Shown: positions 1-7,647 of the stretch, in pieces | Layout of the letters: each line of letters opens with the position of its first letter | Numbering within the stretch: position 1 is the first letter of the stretch | From: Chromera velia | Lineage: Eukaryota; Sar; Chromeraceae | Direction of reading: 5' to 3' | DNA length: 17,627 nucleotides | Assembly: GCA_018398765.1 (NCBI GenBank) | Contig: JAHBMJ010001896.1 | Location: 1 to 17,627 of the forward strand | Notes under the pieces: generated by a model | What the model was told of the DNA's origin: nothing | What the model saw: only the letters and a program-made list of their open reading frames with translations | Databases searched by the model: none | Made by a program: the position numbers and the translations under genes

Positions 1-270
1 CATCTTTCTCTTCCTGCTTGTTTTTGATGTCTTCGTCTTTTCCTTCATCTTTCTCTTCCTGCTTGTTTTTGATGTCTTCGTCTTTTCCTTCATCTTTCTC
101 TTCCTGCTTGTTTTTGATGTCTTCGTCTTTTCCTTCATCTTTCTCTTCCTGCTTGTTTTTGATGTCTTCGTCTTTTTCTGCATCTTTCTCTTCCTGCTTG
201 TTTTTGATGTCTTCGTCTTTTCCTTCATCTTTCTCTTCCTGCTTGTTTTTGATGTCTTCGTCTTTTTCTA
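1..270. repeat. 45-bp minisatellite, six full copies
   Basis: Six head-to-tail copies of a 45-bp unit start at 1, 46, 91, 136, 181 and 226, and a degenerate seventh begins at 271. The units are identical except at the 3' ends of the fourth (171-180) and sixth (261-270), where the usual TTTTCCTT becomes TTTTTCTG or TTTTTCTA. The array continues off the left edge. Forty-five is a multiple of three, so reading frames stay open through all copies on both strands. It is pyrimidine-rich on the plus strand and ends just before a likely splice acceptor at 304-305, which fits an intronic location. The minus-strand reading is a plausible charged protein repeat and is listed separately. Confidence 0.97.
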
Positions 271-289
271 CATCTTTCTCTTCGTGCAT
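1..289 (-). CDS. Possible N-terminal part of a charged repeat protein, antisense reading of the minisatellite (open at window edge)
   Basis: On the minus strand an ATG at 289-287 (A at -3) opens a frame with no stop for 96 codons to the window edge. It begins MHEEKDVEKDED and then repeats a 15-residue unit of the form GKDEDIKNKQEEKDE. The copy variants turn the EG pair into AE or VE, so the charged character is kept. Such Lys/Glu/Asp repeats are typical of low-complexity, coiled-coil-prone eukaryotic proteins. No domain is recognisable. The alternative, which I slightly prefer, is that this is intronic minisatellite of the plus-strand gene and the open frame is a by-product of the period being divisible by three. 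If it is real, it would lie head to head with the plus-strand gene, with less than about 200 bp between the starts. Confidence 0.25.
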   Translation of the reverse strand, partial: MHEEKDVEKDEDIKNKQEEKDEGKDEDIKNKQEEKDAEKDEDIKNKQEEKDEGKDEDIKNKQEEKDEGKDEDIKNKQEEKDEGKDEDIKNKQEEKD

Positions 290-305
290 GCTTGTCTTTG
301 TGCAG

Positions 306-2344
306 ACTGTGGTGACTCACTCAGACAACTGCACGCCGACCCTTCTGGTCTCCCTGCGTCGTTGCCCCGTTGTTGCCGCCGTCTCCCAAATGGACGCCCG
401 GGTCCGAAAAGGCAGAGCGGGACCGGCCAGCGTCAGCCTCCCCCCCGGCCCCCGGGGTGCTCCTCAGGTGCCTCCGAGGGCAACAGAGAGAATGGACTCC
501 CTTGGAGATTTCAGATACGCAGACGGCGTAGGCCTGTCGGTGTATAGACTTCCGCGCTCTGCCCTCCAGGCCTTCCACGTGTTTCTGTACACAAAGCCGG
601 ACGCACACGCACCGTATGGCGCTGCTCTGGCACCTAGATTTCCGGAGGGGTTTGAGAATTCGAACAGCAATGGGAGGGGAGGGGGCGGCGGAGGAGGAGG
701 CAGTGCGTTTGCCGGGATGGATTTGGAGAAATTGATTGCCTCAGAGTTTGGGAAATTGGAATTGCAGGTCCGTTTGGTCTCTTTTTTGGGGGGTTGGTTG
801 GGCCTCTCTGACTCTTTTTGGTAATCTCTGTTTGTCATTGTTTCTACGCTTTGTGTCTGTTGCAACGTTCTTTCTTTGCCGAGAGTTTGAGAGGGATTGA
901 TATCATGTGATCTCACGTTTCTTAGTTCATCGACCTGCCGAGACAGCCCTTCTGTGTTCTGTGATGAGATGACTGTCACCGAAGGAAAAGAACACTCAAC
1001 GCGTCGCTTAGGATTCGGAAAACATCTTCTGCTCCTTTTTCCTCGCTCTCCTGTGGGATCATCCTCACTTTGTTTGGTGCCCGCTTGCTTCAATGCTCGG
1101 CTGCTCCGTTGCGCATTTCTTGGGTTGACTGTTTGCTTCTCTCTCTTCCTCTTCTTCTTCCTTCCTTCTTCTGCAGACCCCTCCGACGTTCGCAGAGGAT
1201 CTCCAGACGTTCACAGAGTTCACTGCGGACCCTGAGTTCGCCTACCTCCTCTTCCCCCAGGCGTCTGGGAGAGTCAGGAGGATGGTCGTGGAGGTGCACG
1301 CGGAGGGCTGTGTGGCTGTGAGGTCAGTCGTTGGAATATGAAACTCTCATAGCACTCGAGTATGCCAGCTGGTATTTGGAACATCATTTTTGACGTGCGC
1401 ATAAACCGGCAAGCCAACTGGGGTAGAGGCTGGTCGGGCAACGAGGGATGGCTCGAACGAAGCAGAATCTCTTTCTCTTTCTCTTTTACTCATGCTCTCT
1501 TTCTTTCTTTCACTCACACAGACGTGCACTCTTTGACGCTCGATGAGTCGATTTGCGTGTCTCAAGGACATAGAGGGAAGAAATTGGGGAGCTATGGAGA
1601 ATCGCGACAGTTGACTGTCTAAAGTATCAAACAAAAGAAACAGAATAATCAACTCCGTTTCCCCCCCTCTCCTGCTAACACCTTCCTTCATTCCCTTTGT
1701 CTTTCTGCAGAGCCGCAAGAGAACAGGAGACTTCCAACTTCCTCCGGGCCCTCCCGACAGCATCCCAACTCCCTCCCCAAGTCGCAAACCCAAACCACTC
1801 ATTCGTTCTTTCGCATCCCGCTCGTCCCTTCTCACACTCATCTGCACCTACACGCCTTCCAACCGAAACGGCCCCCCCTCCCCTCATGCCCCCCGGCACT
1901 AGCACAGCTTCTTTCTCTGTGCCCTCCCACCCCCCTCAGGAGTCCCCTGTTCCCGTCTTGCAACACAGCGACAGTGGGAGCCTTCCGGGGTCCTACCATG
2001 CAGCTTTGTTCGAACAGGCTGCTGCCCGCTCCACTCCTCAGGAGGAAGGCCGCAGCAGCAACAGACGGCGTCCCGCCCCTGCGTCCTTCCATGCGACCGG
2101 TTCCTCTCCCTCTCCCTCTGCATTCAGACAGGCATGGGAGAGGCTGCAGGACATGCTGATGAACCCGTGGGCCGGCAGCTGCTGTCTGGGACCCGGACAC
2201 ATGCGTCCCGGCCAGCCGCCCCGGTACGACGCGCACGAAATTCGTTTTGCAGGAAGGTCATATGAAGAGGAAGAGGAAGTGCACAATGTACGTGAAAGCG
2301 CTGTGGGGGGCTTGGGGGGAAGGGAGCCCTATGGGGGTCTCTGA
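306..2344 (+). CDS. Unrecognised protein, 3' part of a split gene (three exons)
   Basis: Best model: join(306..767, 1177..1322, 1711..2344), 1242 nt, 413 residues plus TGA at 2342-2344; the 5' end is probably further left. The acceptor before 306 is TTTGTGCAG. Intron 1 (768-1176) runs GTCCGT to TTCTGCAG in phase 0; intron 2 (1323-1710) runs GTCAGT to TTCTGCAG in phase 2, joining AG+A into Arg. The exact frame match at both junctions is the main evidence. The N-terminal exon holds a compact-looking segment (DFRYADGVGLSVYRLPRS, then FHVFLYTKP) and a Gly run. The second exon reads TPPTFAEDLQTFTEFTADPE and ends in MVVEVHAEGCVAV. The third is mostly a Pro/Ser/Ala-rich linker, then AWERLQDMLMNPW, a Cys-Cys pair and an acidic EEEEE run. 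I recognise no family. In-frame ATGs at 390 and 492 (good context) are alternative starts if the sequence before them is leader rather than intron. A possible donor GTACGT at 2288 would move the 3' end. Confidence 0.6.
768..1176 (+). other. Intron 1 of the unrecognised plus-strand gene
   Basis: The donor CAG|GTCCGT and the acceptor CTTCTTCTGCAG|ACC have a long pyrimidine tract (about 1139-1175) in front of the acceptor. Removal is phase 0 and keeps the frame open. The intron carries in-frame stops (for example TAA at 822-824), so it cannot be retained coding sequence. Confidence 0.75.
1323..1710 (+). other. Intron 2 of the unrecognised plus-strand gene
   Basis: The donor is AG|GTCAGT and the acceptor TTTCTGCAG|AG, phase 2, with a CT-rich stretch from about 1660 to 1707 before the acceptor. 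An internal CT-rich block lies around 1470-1525. I see no embedded gene. Confidence 0.75.
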
Positions 2345-2640
2345 GGGGGGGCCTCTAGGTTGCGTTACGCTGCAAGAAGGACTCTTTGATGCATGTATTT
2401 AAAAGGTGGAAAGTAAAGGTCCAAGATCTTGAACCCTTTGTGACAGACGCACAGAGAAAGGAGGATCGAGAGCTAGAGTCTTCGATCGTTCAGCTGAGGT
2501 GTGAAGAAGGCCATTCATCGACGCAGGACGGATTAGAACGTTTCTGAATCCCACCGTGATTAAAGGTCACCTTTCAGGCCGACCGAGGCAACAAGCAAAG
2601 CGCGCCGTTGCCACATGGACTTCTGAAATGTCACGTTTGA
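2345..2640. other. 3' flank of the plus-strand gene
   Basis: The first 40 bases are G-rich, followed by ordinary mixed sequence without long open frames. It probably contains the 3' UTR. The first AATAAA hexamers occur later, at 2839-2844 and 2872-2877 in the AT-rich island, so the poly(A) site is uncertain. Confidence 0.4.
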
Positions 2641-2896
2641 TTTGTTTGTTGTAGTTTCTTTGCCTTTTGCAATACGCGACCTCAGACTTTTATCAATTAG
2701 GCTTTTTAATCACATGTTTGACAATTATAATACCCACGTTAATATATAGTTATATGTCCTATAGTTAAATTCAGTAGTCTTTAGACTCGAGCGCAGAGTA
2801 TAGTCCTTAATACCATGCAGCCTAAATATTAATCGATCAATAAAATATAATACGATTCATATAAGCCCTTTAATAAAAAATTCCTTTAATAGTTAA

Positions 2897-2998
2897 TTAA
2901 TCATTATCGGCGTAGATGCGGCCTTCGTCCAGCAAATCGTCCAGCAAGTCTTTTAGGATGCAGAGATGTTTTTGAAGTAGGTGACGCATGATTGTCAT
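2897..2998 (-). CDS. Cryptic 33-codon ORF or terminal exon fragment
   Basis: On the minus strand an ATG at 2998-2996 opens a 33-codon frame ending in TAA at 2899-2897. The C-terminal half reads DLLDDLLDEGRIYADND. This half (roughly 2900-2952) is the only GC-rich patch in the surrounding AT-rich DNA and includes a tandem 12-mer (2927-2950) that encodes the two DLLD units. A possible splice acceptor (CATCCTAAAAG) lies just before the DLLD units, so it could be the last exon of an unfound minus-strand gene. The string EGRIY loosely resembles the C-terminal winged-helix end of RPA32 (EGHIYST in animals), but the match is too short to assign. Confidence 0.2.
   Translation of the reverse strand: MTIMRHLLQKHLCILKDLLDDLLDEGRIYADND
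2927..2950. repeat. Tandem 12-mer, two copies
   Basis: GTCCAGCAAATC is followed directly by GTCCAGCAAGTC, with one difference. It lies in the GC-rich patch of the AT-rich island and encodes a duplicated DLLD in the minus-strand frame. Confidence 0.9.
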
Positions 2999-3365
2999 GC
3001 ATGCATCACATTATCGACTCGGAGTATGACTGGTAGGAGTATGATCGAGTCACAAGTCTGATAGGAAGTATAAGCAGATGTGCACCGTGCATATACATGT
3101 AAGCAAGATTCTAGGCAAGATTCGCTGCAAGAATGCAATTTAAGCGGGGCATACGACGGAGCATCTAGCGGAGCATGCAGCCAGGCTGATCGAGCCAGCG
3201 GGTACTTCCGACCTAGCTAGAATTCAGTAACAATTTCAGGTAAGGAAATGAAAATCATGAAACGGTGACAGTGCTCTAGGGCACCACTAATCACTTAGGG
3301 TACTTAAACATTGATCGATCGATATCTATATGTTTTTGTTTTCATTATAGTGAACGTCAGTTAAG

Positions 3366-3395
3366 TATATAACTAGTAGCGTTACTAGCTATATA
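3366..3395. repeat. Inverted repeat or hairpin, 13-bp arms and 4-nt loop
   Basis: Arms TATATAACTAGTA (3366-3378) and TACTAGCTATATA (3383-3395) pair at 12 of 13 positions around a GCGT loop; the inner six base pairs are perfect. It lies in the AT-rich island. There is no U-run or gene nearby to suggest a terminator. Confidence 0.8.
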
Positions 3396-3470
3396 ACTAT
3401 GTTAAAAATTATCATTGGATGAATGCATGCATGAGTTTAAATAGTATTGAATCCTCACTCATATCATGCA

Positions 3471-4958
3471 TGCCAGCCAGTCTCTGTCATCAAGTCTCTG
3501 ACTCTCTAGCTGGGCTAGTAGCTGGGTTTGTTTACAAGTTTCGATCACCCTCCAGTGGATGAAAGAAAAGTCTTTGACGACTCGAACATTCGAATCGTCC
3601 CCCAAGGGACCCCCCTTTGGGAAGTCGGCGTGTCTTCTTGGCTCATAAAAATCCACAGTAGTGACATCCACATGGACACACCGTCTTTTCTCCACCGCAT
3701 ACATTCATTCATTCGCTTGCTCACGTTCAGAGGAACCGCCGGCATTCTGGACAGGCCGCTGTGCCATGCAGGAAGATCGAAGGAGTTAAATGAAGGCCTG
3801 AGCAATGACTGCATGCATGCTTCATTCATTGCACGCCGCTTCATTTCCATTCGATCATCAATCAATCTTCTCACAGGATCTCTTGAATTTCCTCCCGTGC
3901 ATTCATTTTGTTCTTCTCCGAAAAAAAGCACTGCAGCGAGCTCAGTCGACAGTTCCTTTCTGAATACTCTCTGCAGGTTAAGCATTTCAAAATTCACTCT
4001 GTGCATGCGTTAGCATGCGAGCACACAGAGGCACGAACATGCAGAAACGACTTACGTGCAGTCAAGCACGCAGCAGGCATCTATAGGAGACGGGGGAAAA
4101 GAGGCAAAAGGAATGAATGGATGATTAAATGGATGAAGAATGATGAAGCGAATCAATGCGTGATGAACGAGGCGAGAAGGAAAATTAAGGTCAAGCTCCT
4201 CATCTCGAACTCTTCCTTTCCTTTTCTCTCTAGGTGTGTCAGTGAGAGAGTGAATGAATGAAGGAGTGAAGGGTGTAAATGGACCAGACACACACAGCCA
4301 CTATGATGGGATTGCATGCTTCCTCTCACAGTCGAGATGAAAGAAAGTGGCACGAACAAAAAAACCGTTTCCCCCCGTGACCTTCCCTCTTGTTGAGCCG
4401 TTGGAGGTTCCTTTCCACGTGTGTCCGGTTCGGAGGACATGCAGTCACGTCATGATGAACATGTGTTGTGTGGACCACCTGTGCTTTCAAGCATGTATCC
4501 ACCCATTCATTCTGGTTCTGTCTGCACGTGTCTGTACAATCGTCGGTTTGAAAGTCTCGTTTCTTTTCTACAACGCTCACGAAGCAGTCTACCAAAATGT
4601 AGGCCTTACATGTGTTTCCTGTTCTGAGAAAGGTTCAAGAAAGGAAGACAGCTCAAACAAACACGCAAACAGAGGTATCATGTTAATCCCCCTTTCTCTC
4701 TTTCTGTCTTCCTCTCCCATTCCCTCACTCCTTGCCGATGCTTCCGGACCAAGGGAGCGAGAAGGAGAGGGTTTGGGGGATGTGTACGACTGACTCATCG
4801 AACAAAGCACAGAGAGAGAGGGAGCGGAGGGAAATTAAAGCGGCCGGGTGAATGGACGGACGGAAGGGCGGGGAAGCGTTGAAGAAATGGGTGCCAGTCA
4901 GTCAACCCCGTCATGCATGCACGCAGTCAGTAAAAGAGGAAAGGCAGCCAGAATTAGC
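3471..4958. other. Gene-poor spacer with tetranucleotide tracts
   Basis: This stretch has short runs of CATT/AATG-type repeats (for example 3704-3716, 3820-3830, 4111-4140), GCATGC-type palindromes (3810-3817, 4003-4008, 4013-4018, 4314-4319, 4914-4921), and an imperfect CCCAAGGGAC/CCTTTGGG dyad near 3600-3622 flanked by CGACT and AGTCG. Open frames of up to about 160 codons exist on both strands between 3528 and 4013, but they overlap each other, lack recognisable domains and contain microsatellite translations. I support no gene here. Confidence 0.5.
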
Positions 4959-5158
4959 GAAGGAAAAAGAGAGAAAGAAAGGAAGGAAGGAAGGAAGGAA
5001 GGAAGGAAGGGAAGGAAGGAAGGAAGGGAAGGAAGGAAGGAAGGAAGAAAGAAAGGAAAGAAAGAAAGAAAGAAAGAAAAGAAAGAAAGAAAGAAAGAAA
5101 GAAAAAAAGAAAGAAAGGAAAAAAGAAAGAAAGGAAAAAAGAAAGAAAGAAAGAAAGA
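4959..5158. repeat. 200-nt uninterrupted homopurine tract, (GGAA)n then (GAAA)n
   Basis: Every base from 4959 to 5158 on the plus strand is A or G. The left part (4979 to about 5044) is mostly GGAA units and the right part (about 5045-5158) mostly GAAA units. Open frames through it read only as Lys/Glu/Arg or Phe/Leu/Ser low complexity and are not genes. Long polypurine-polypyrimidine tracts are known to favour triplex (H-DNA) structures and length instability. Confidence 0.97.
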
Positions 5159-7630
5159 CCAACGCAACAGAGGAAACCCGTGCCTTGCCTGCCTGACCAC
5201 TCAGAGCAGGTGAAAAAAACAGAGCCAGTGAAATTGCAGGCAGGTAAACAAACACGAACACAAAGAAGAAAAGATAGAGACTGACGGACAGACCGACTTC
5301 CGAGGCGAGAGAGAGGATGAGGAACAGGGTGAGCGAATGAAAAAACTCATCTTTTCTTTCGGGTCCATTCTCTGCGCAGATCTATCTATCGAGACAATAT
5401 AACCAGCAAGACCGGTCTGCCGAGCTAAGACTGTTTCCTCCTGGCTGCTTCGTCCCTGTCGATCGTTTGTTTGGTTGGTCTCTTAAAACAATGACGAATG
5501 AATGAACAGACAAGAAGAGCGAATAGAAAAAACAGGCAAAGTAAATAAGACAAACAAATCATACATCAACAAATGAATAACAGATCGATCTTCACCTATC
5601 AAATAGATAGAATGCTAATAGAATCGAGAAAAGAACAAACACCAAACCAACCAAACCAAAAACACATTCGTTAAACAGAGGAAGAGGGATCAAAAACCGC
5701 CGCTGAAAAAAAGGCTGGCACCCCGACATCCACCAAACGCCCCACACCTCCAGAATGAAAGAGAATCCAGAAGCTGAAAAGGATGTACAGATTAACTGGA
5801 AAAGGAAGGAAGGAAAAAACCAAACAAAAAAACGAGACAGACAAACAGACAGACAGGAAAAGGTAAATGAAAGGCCTTCAATCAACTTCATCAAAGCTGA
5901 TGCACGCACGAAGGACGGAAGACAGGAGCAGGGGAGAAGGCACGAGAGGGACCTTCCCCCTCCCTCACTCAATCCGTTCCTCTTCATGTACATGTGTTTA
6001 TGTGTGTGTAGGCAAATTTGAGTGTGTCCTCTGACACAGCCAAGCAAAGAACATGCCCCAAGCCTGCCGCGTTCCGTTCTGCTTCTGTGTGGTCAGTCCA
6101 TCAGTCGTTCTTCATCCGCCGATTCGATCAACACTTACGCGGATAGAAGCCTCGCCTCCTTTCACCCTCACACCATTCACTCACTCATTTCTCCTGCTGC
6201 GTGTGTTCCATCTTCTCTTCCTTTTGTTTTCTACCGCGTCACGCCTCCCTTTGTGTTTTCGCATCACGTGCGGCGGCTCTCCCTCGGGTCGGTCGGTCAA
6301 GCAGGCTGAGCGAGGAGAAAGGAAACGCCCTCTTCCCCGAAAGCCTACGCAACAGGACGAACGGAAGAGAAGCAGTCCCCATTCTCCTCTTCTCTTGGAT
6401 GACGTCGGCTGCATGCCACGCAGCTCACGCCTTTCGTTTCCTGTCCGTGCACAGCCCGTTGAGTTGCGTCCAATCGCTTTTCCGTTGGGAGCAGCGACCG
6501 CAAAACCTTGCGTGCAATCAATGACTGAATGTTACGAGTGATAGAGCAGTCCGCCCACAGAACTTGAGAAGAGCACAAAGAAAGCTACTGGCGCAAGGAA
6601 AAAGACGGAAGGGAGAGAAAGGAGGAAAGGCCGGACAAGACAACCTCGTCTGCGAGACGGGGCTGCAATGACTGCGGACTTCCATCCTGCCTTTCCAGGG
6701 GCGGGAGGGAGAAAGGGGGGGAGGGGGGTGCACTCAGACAGACAGATAGATCCTCCTCTTTTTCTTTTCTTCGTTCTTCTTTCAAACTTCCCCTTTTTGC
6801 CCTTCAAGTCTCCCGCCTCCCTCCCGCACTTGATTGATTGGTCAGACGATGCACGGCCGGAAGGAATTGTGAGACGACTCCAGAAAGAGTACAGACAGAA
6901 CGAAGAAATGACAGAAAGACGGGAGAGACGGCACACATGTGACGATCACAGACGACAGGAGAGAGGCAAGAAACAAAAGGATGACGAACGGCGGTCGCCT
7001 CCCTATGAATCATTCACTCTAGCTGGTTTTCTCCAATAAGAACTGATGATCTGAGGTGTGTATGAGTGGACTCACTCAACTTTTCTTCTTTCTTTCTTTC
7101 ATTTTTCTCTGTTCCTTCTTTGCCCAAGGGATTCTCCCTAGAGGACAAGAAAAGACTCTGCAGACGCGGTGCGACATGACACTACGAATGACGAAGAAGA
7201 AGGAAAAGACGGAGGAAGACATGGCGGAGTTCCCCCAGGCCAGGGAGGAAGGGAAAGAAAGGGAGGGAGGGAAGGGACAAAAAAACAAAGCGCAAATGCA
7301 CTCATACACTTTCACGTGAAAGGGACGAGGGCGGAGGGAGGGAGGGATGAAGGCAGGCAGGGAGCGAGAACGAATGAAAGGGATGGACATGGACGCGCAC
7401 ACCTTGCTTGATCTTTTCTCTTGCTGTGTTTAGTGTGAGGGATTCTCCTGACAAGCGAAAGAATTCACAGAGACGGACCAGACCGGCATGCAGAGAGAGA
7501 GAGAAGCGAAGCCCCGGCCCCTTCTGCACGAGGAAGGAAGGAAGAAGGGCTTGCTTGAAAGAGAGAGAGAGAAGGAAGCAAATCACTTCACTTCAGGTGC
7601 TTCTCCGTCTCTTCCTCTCTCTCGACGTAG
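5159..7630. other. Gene-poor spacer of alternating purine- and pyrimidine-rich blocks
   Basis: No gene is supported. The stretch has CAAA/CCAA-rich sequence (about 5555-5665), a (GACA)n-like run (about 5838-5860), purine-rich blocks (6541-6735, 6840-7010, 7140-7380, 7490-7585) and pyrimidine-rich blocks (6740-6830, 7076-7130). Open frames up to about 160 codons (for example 6053-6541 plus, 5592-6047 minus) have simple-repeat composition and no recognisable family. Confidence 0.5.
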
Positions 7631-7647
7631 NGGGGGGGGGGGGGGGG
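7631..7647. repeat. Homopolymer of 16 G next to an undetermined base
   Basis: An N at 7631 is followed by 16 consecutive G (7632-7647). This is the only ambiguous base in the window and marks a place where sequencing or assembly was uncertain, so the true length of the G run is unknown. Confidence 0.95.

Larger units (their letters stand above)
2641..3470. other. AT-rich island in otherwise GC-balanced sequence
   Basis: Composition shifts sharply here. By direct count the line 2701-2760 has 16 G+C in 60 bases and 2821-2880 has 12 in 60, while the neighbouring exon sequence is GC-rich. The island contains AATAAA hexamers (2839, 2872), an imperfect 12-mer triplication GCAAGATTCTAG/GCAAGATTCGCT/GCAAGAATGCAA at 3103-3138, two copies of CGGAGCAT (3157 and 3169), a strong hairpin at 3366-3395, TGCATGCA palindromes at 2998 and 3424, and a small minus-strand ORF at 2897-2998. 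I found no clear terminal inverted repeats or target-site duplication. It could be a long AT-rich 3' region, a decayed mobile element or an insertion of foreign or organellar DNA. Confidence 0.6.

Noticed and set aside
18-305. The plus-strand frame through the minisatellite as an N-terminal extension of the unrecognised protein
   Set aside because: It joins the next exon in frame, but the repeat reads as an implausible Phe/Ser/Cys/Leu string, and a good acceptor (TTTGTGCAG) separates it from the normal coding sequence.
3528-4013. Two overlapping open frames of about 150-160 codons on opposite strands
   Set aside because: Both include translated CATT repeats and no recognisable family. At most one could be real and nothing favours either.
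4848-5261. Overlapping open frames of about 80-120 codons rich in Lys/Glu/Arg (plus) or Phe/Leu/Ser (minus)
   Set aside because: They are translations of the GGAA/GAAA homopurine tract in several frames at once; a pure repeat lacks stops by composition alone.
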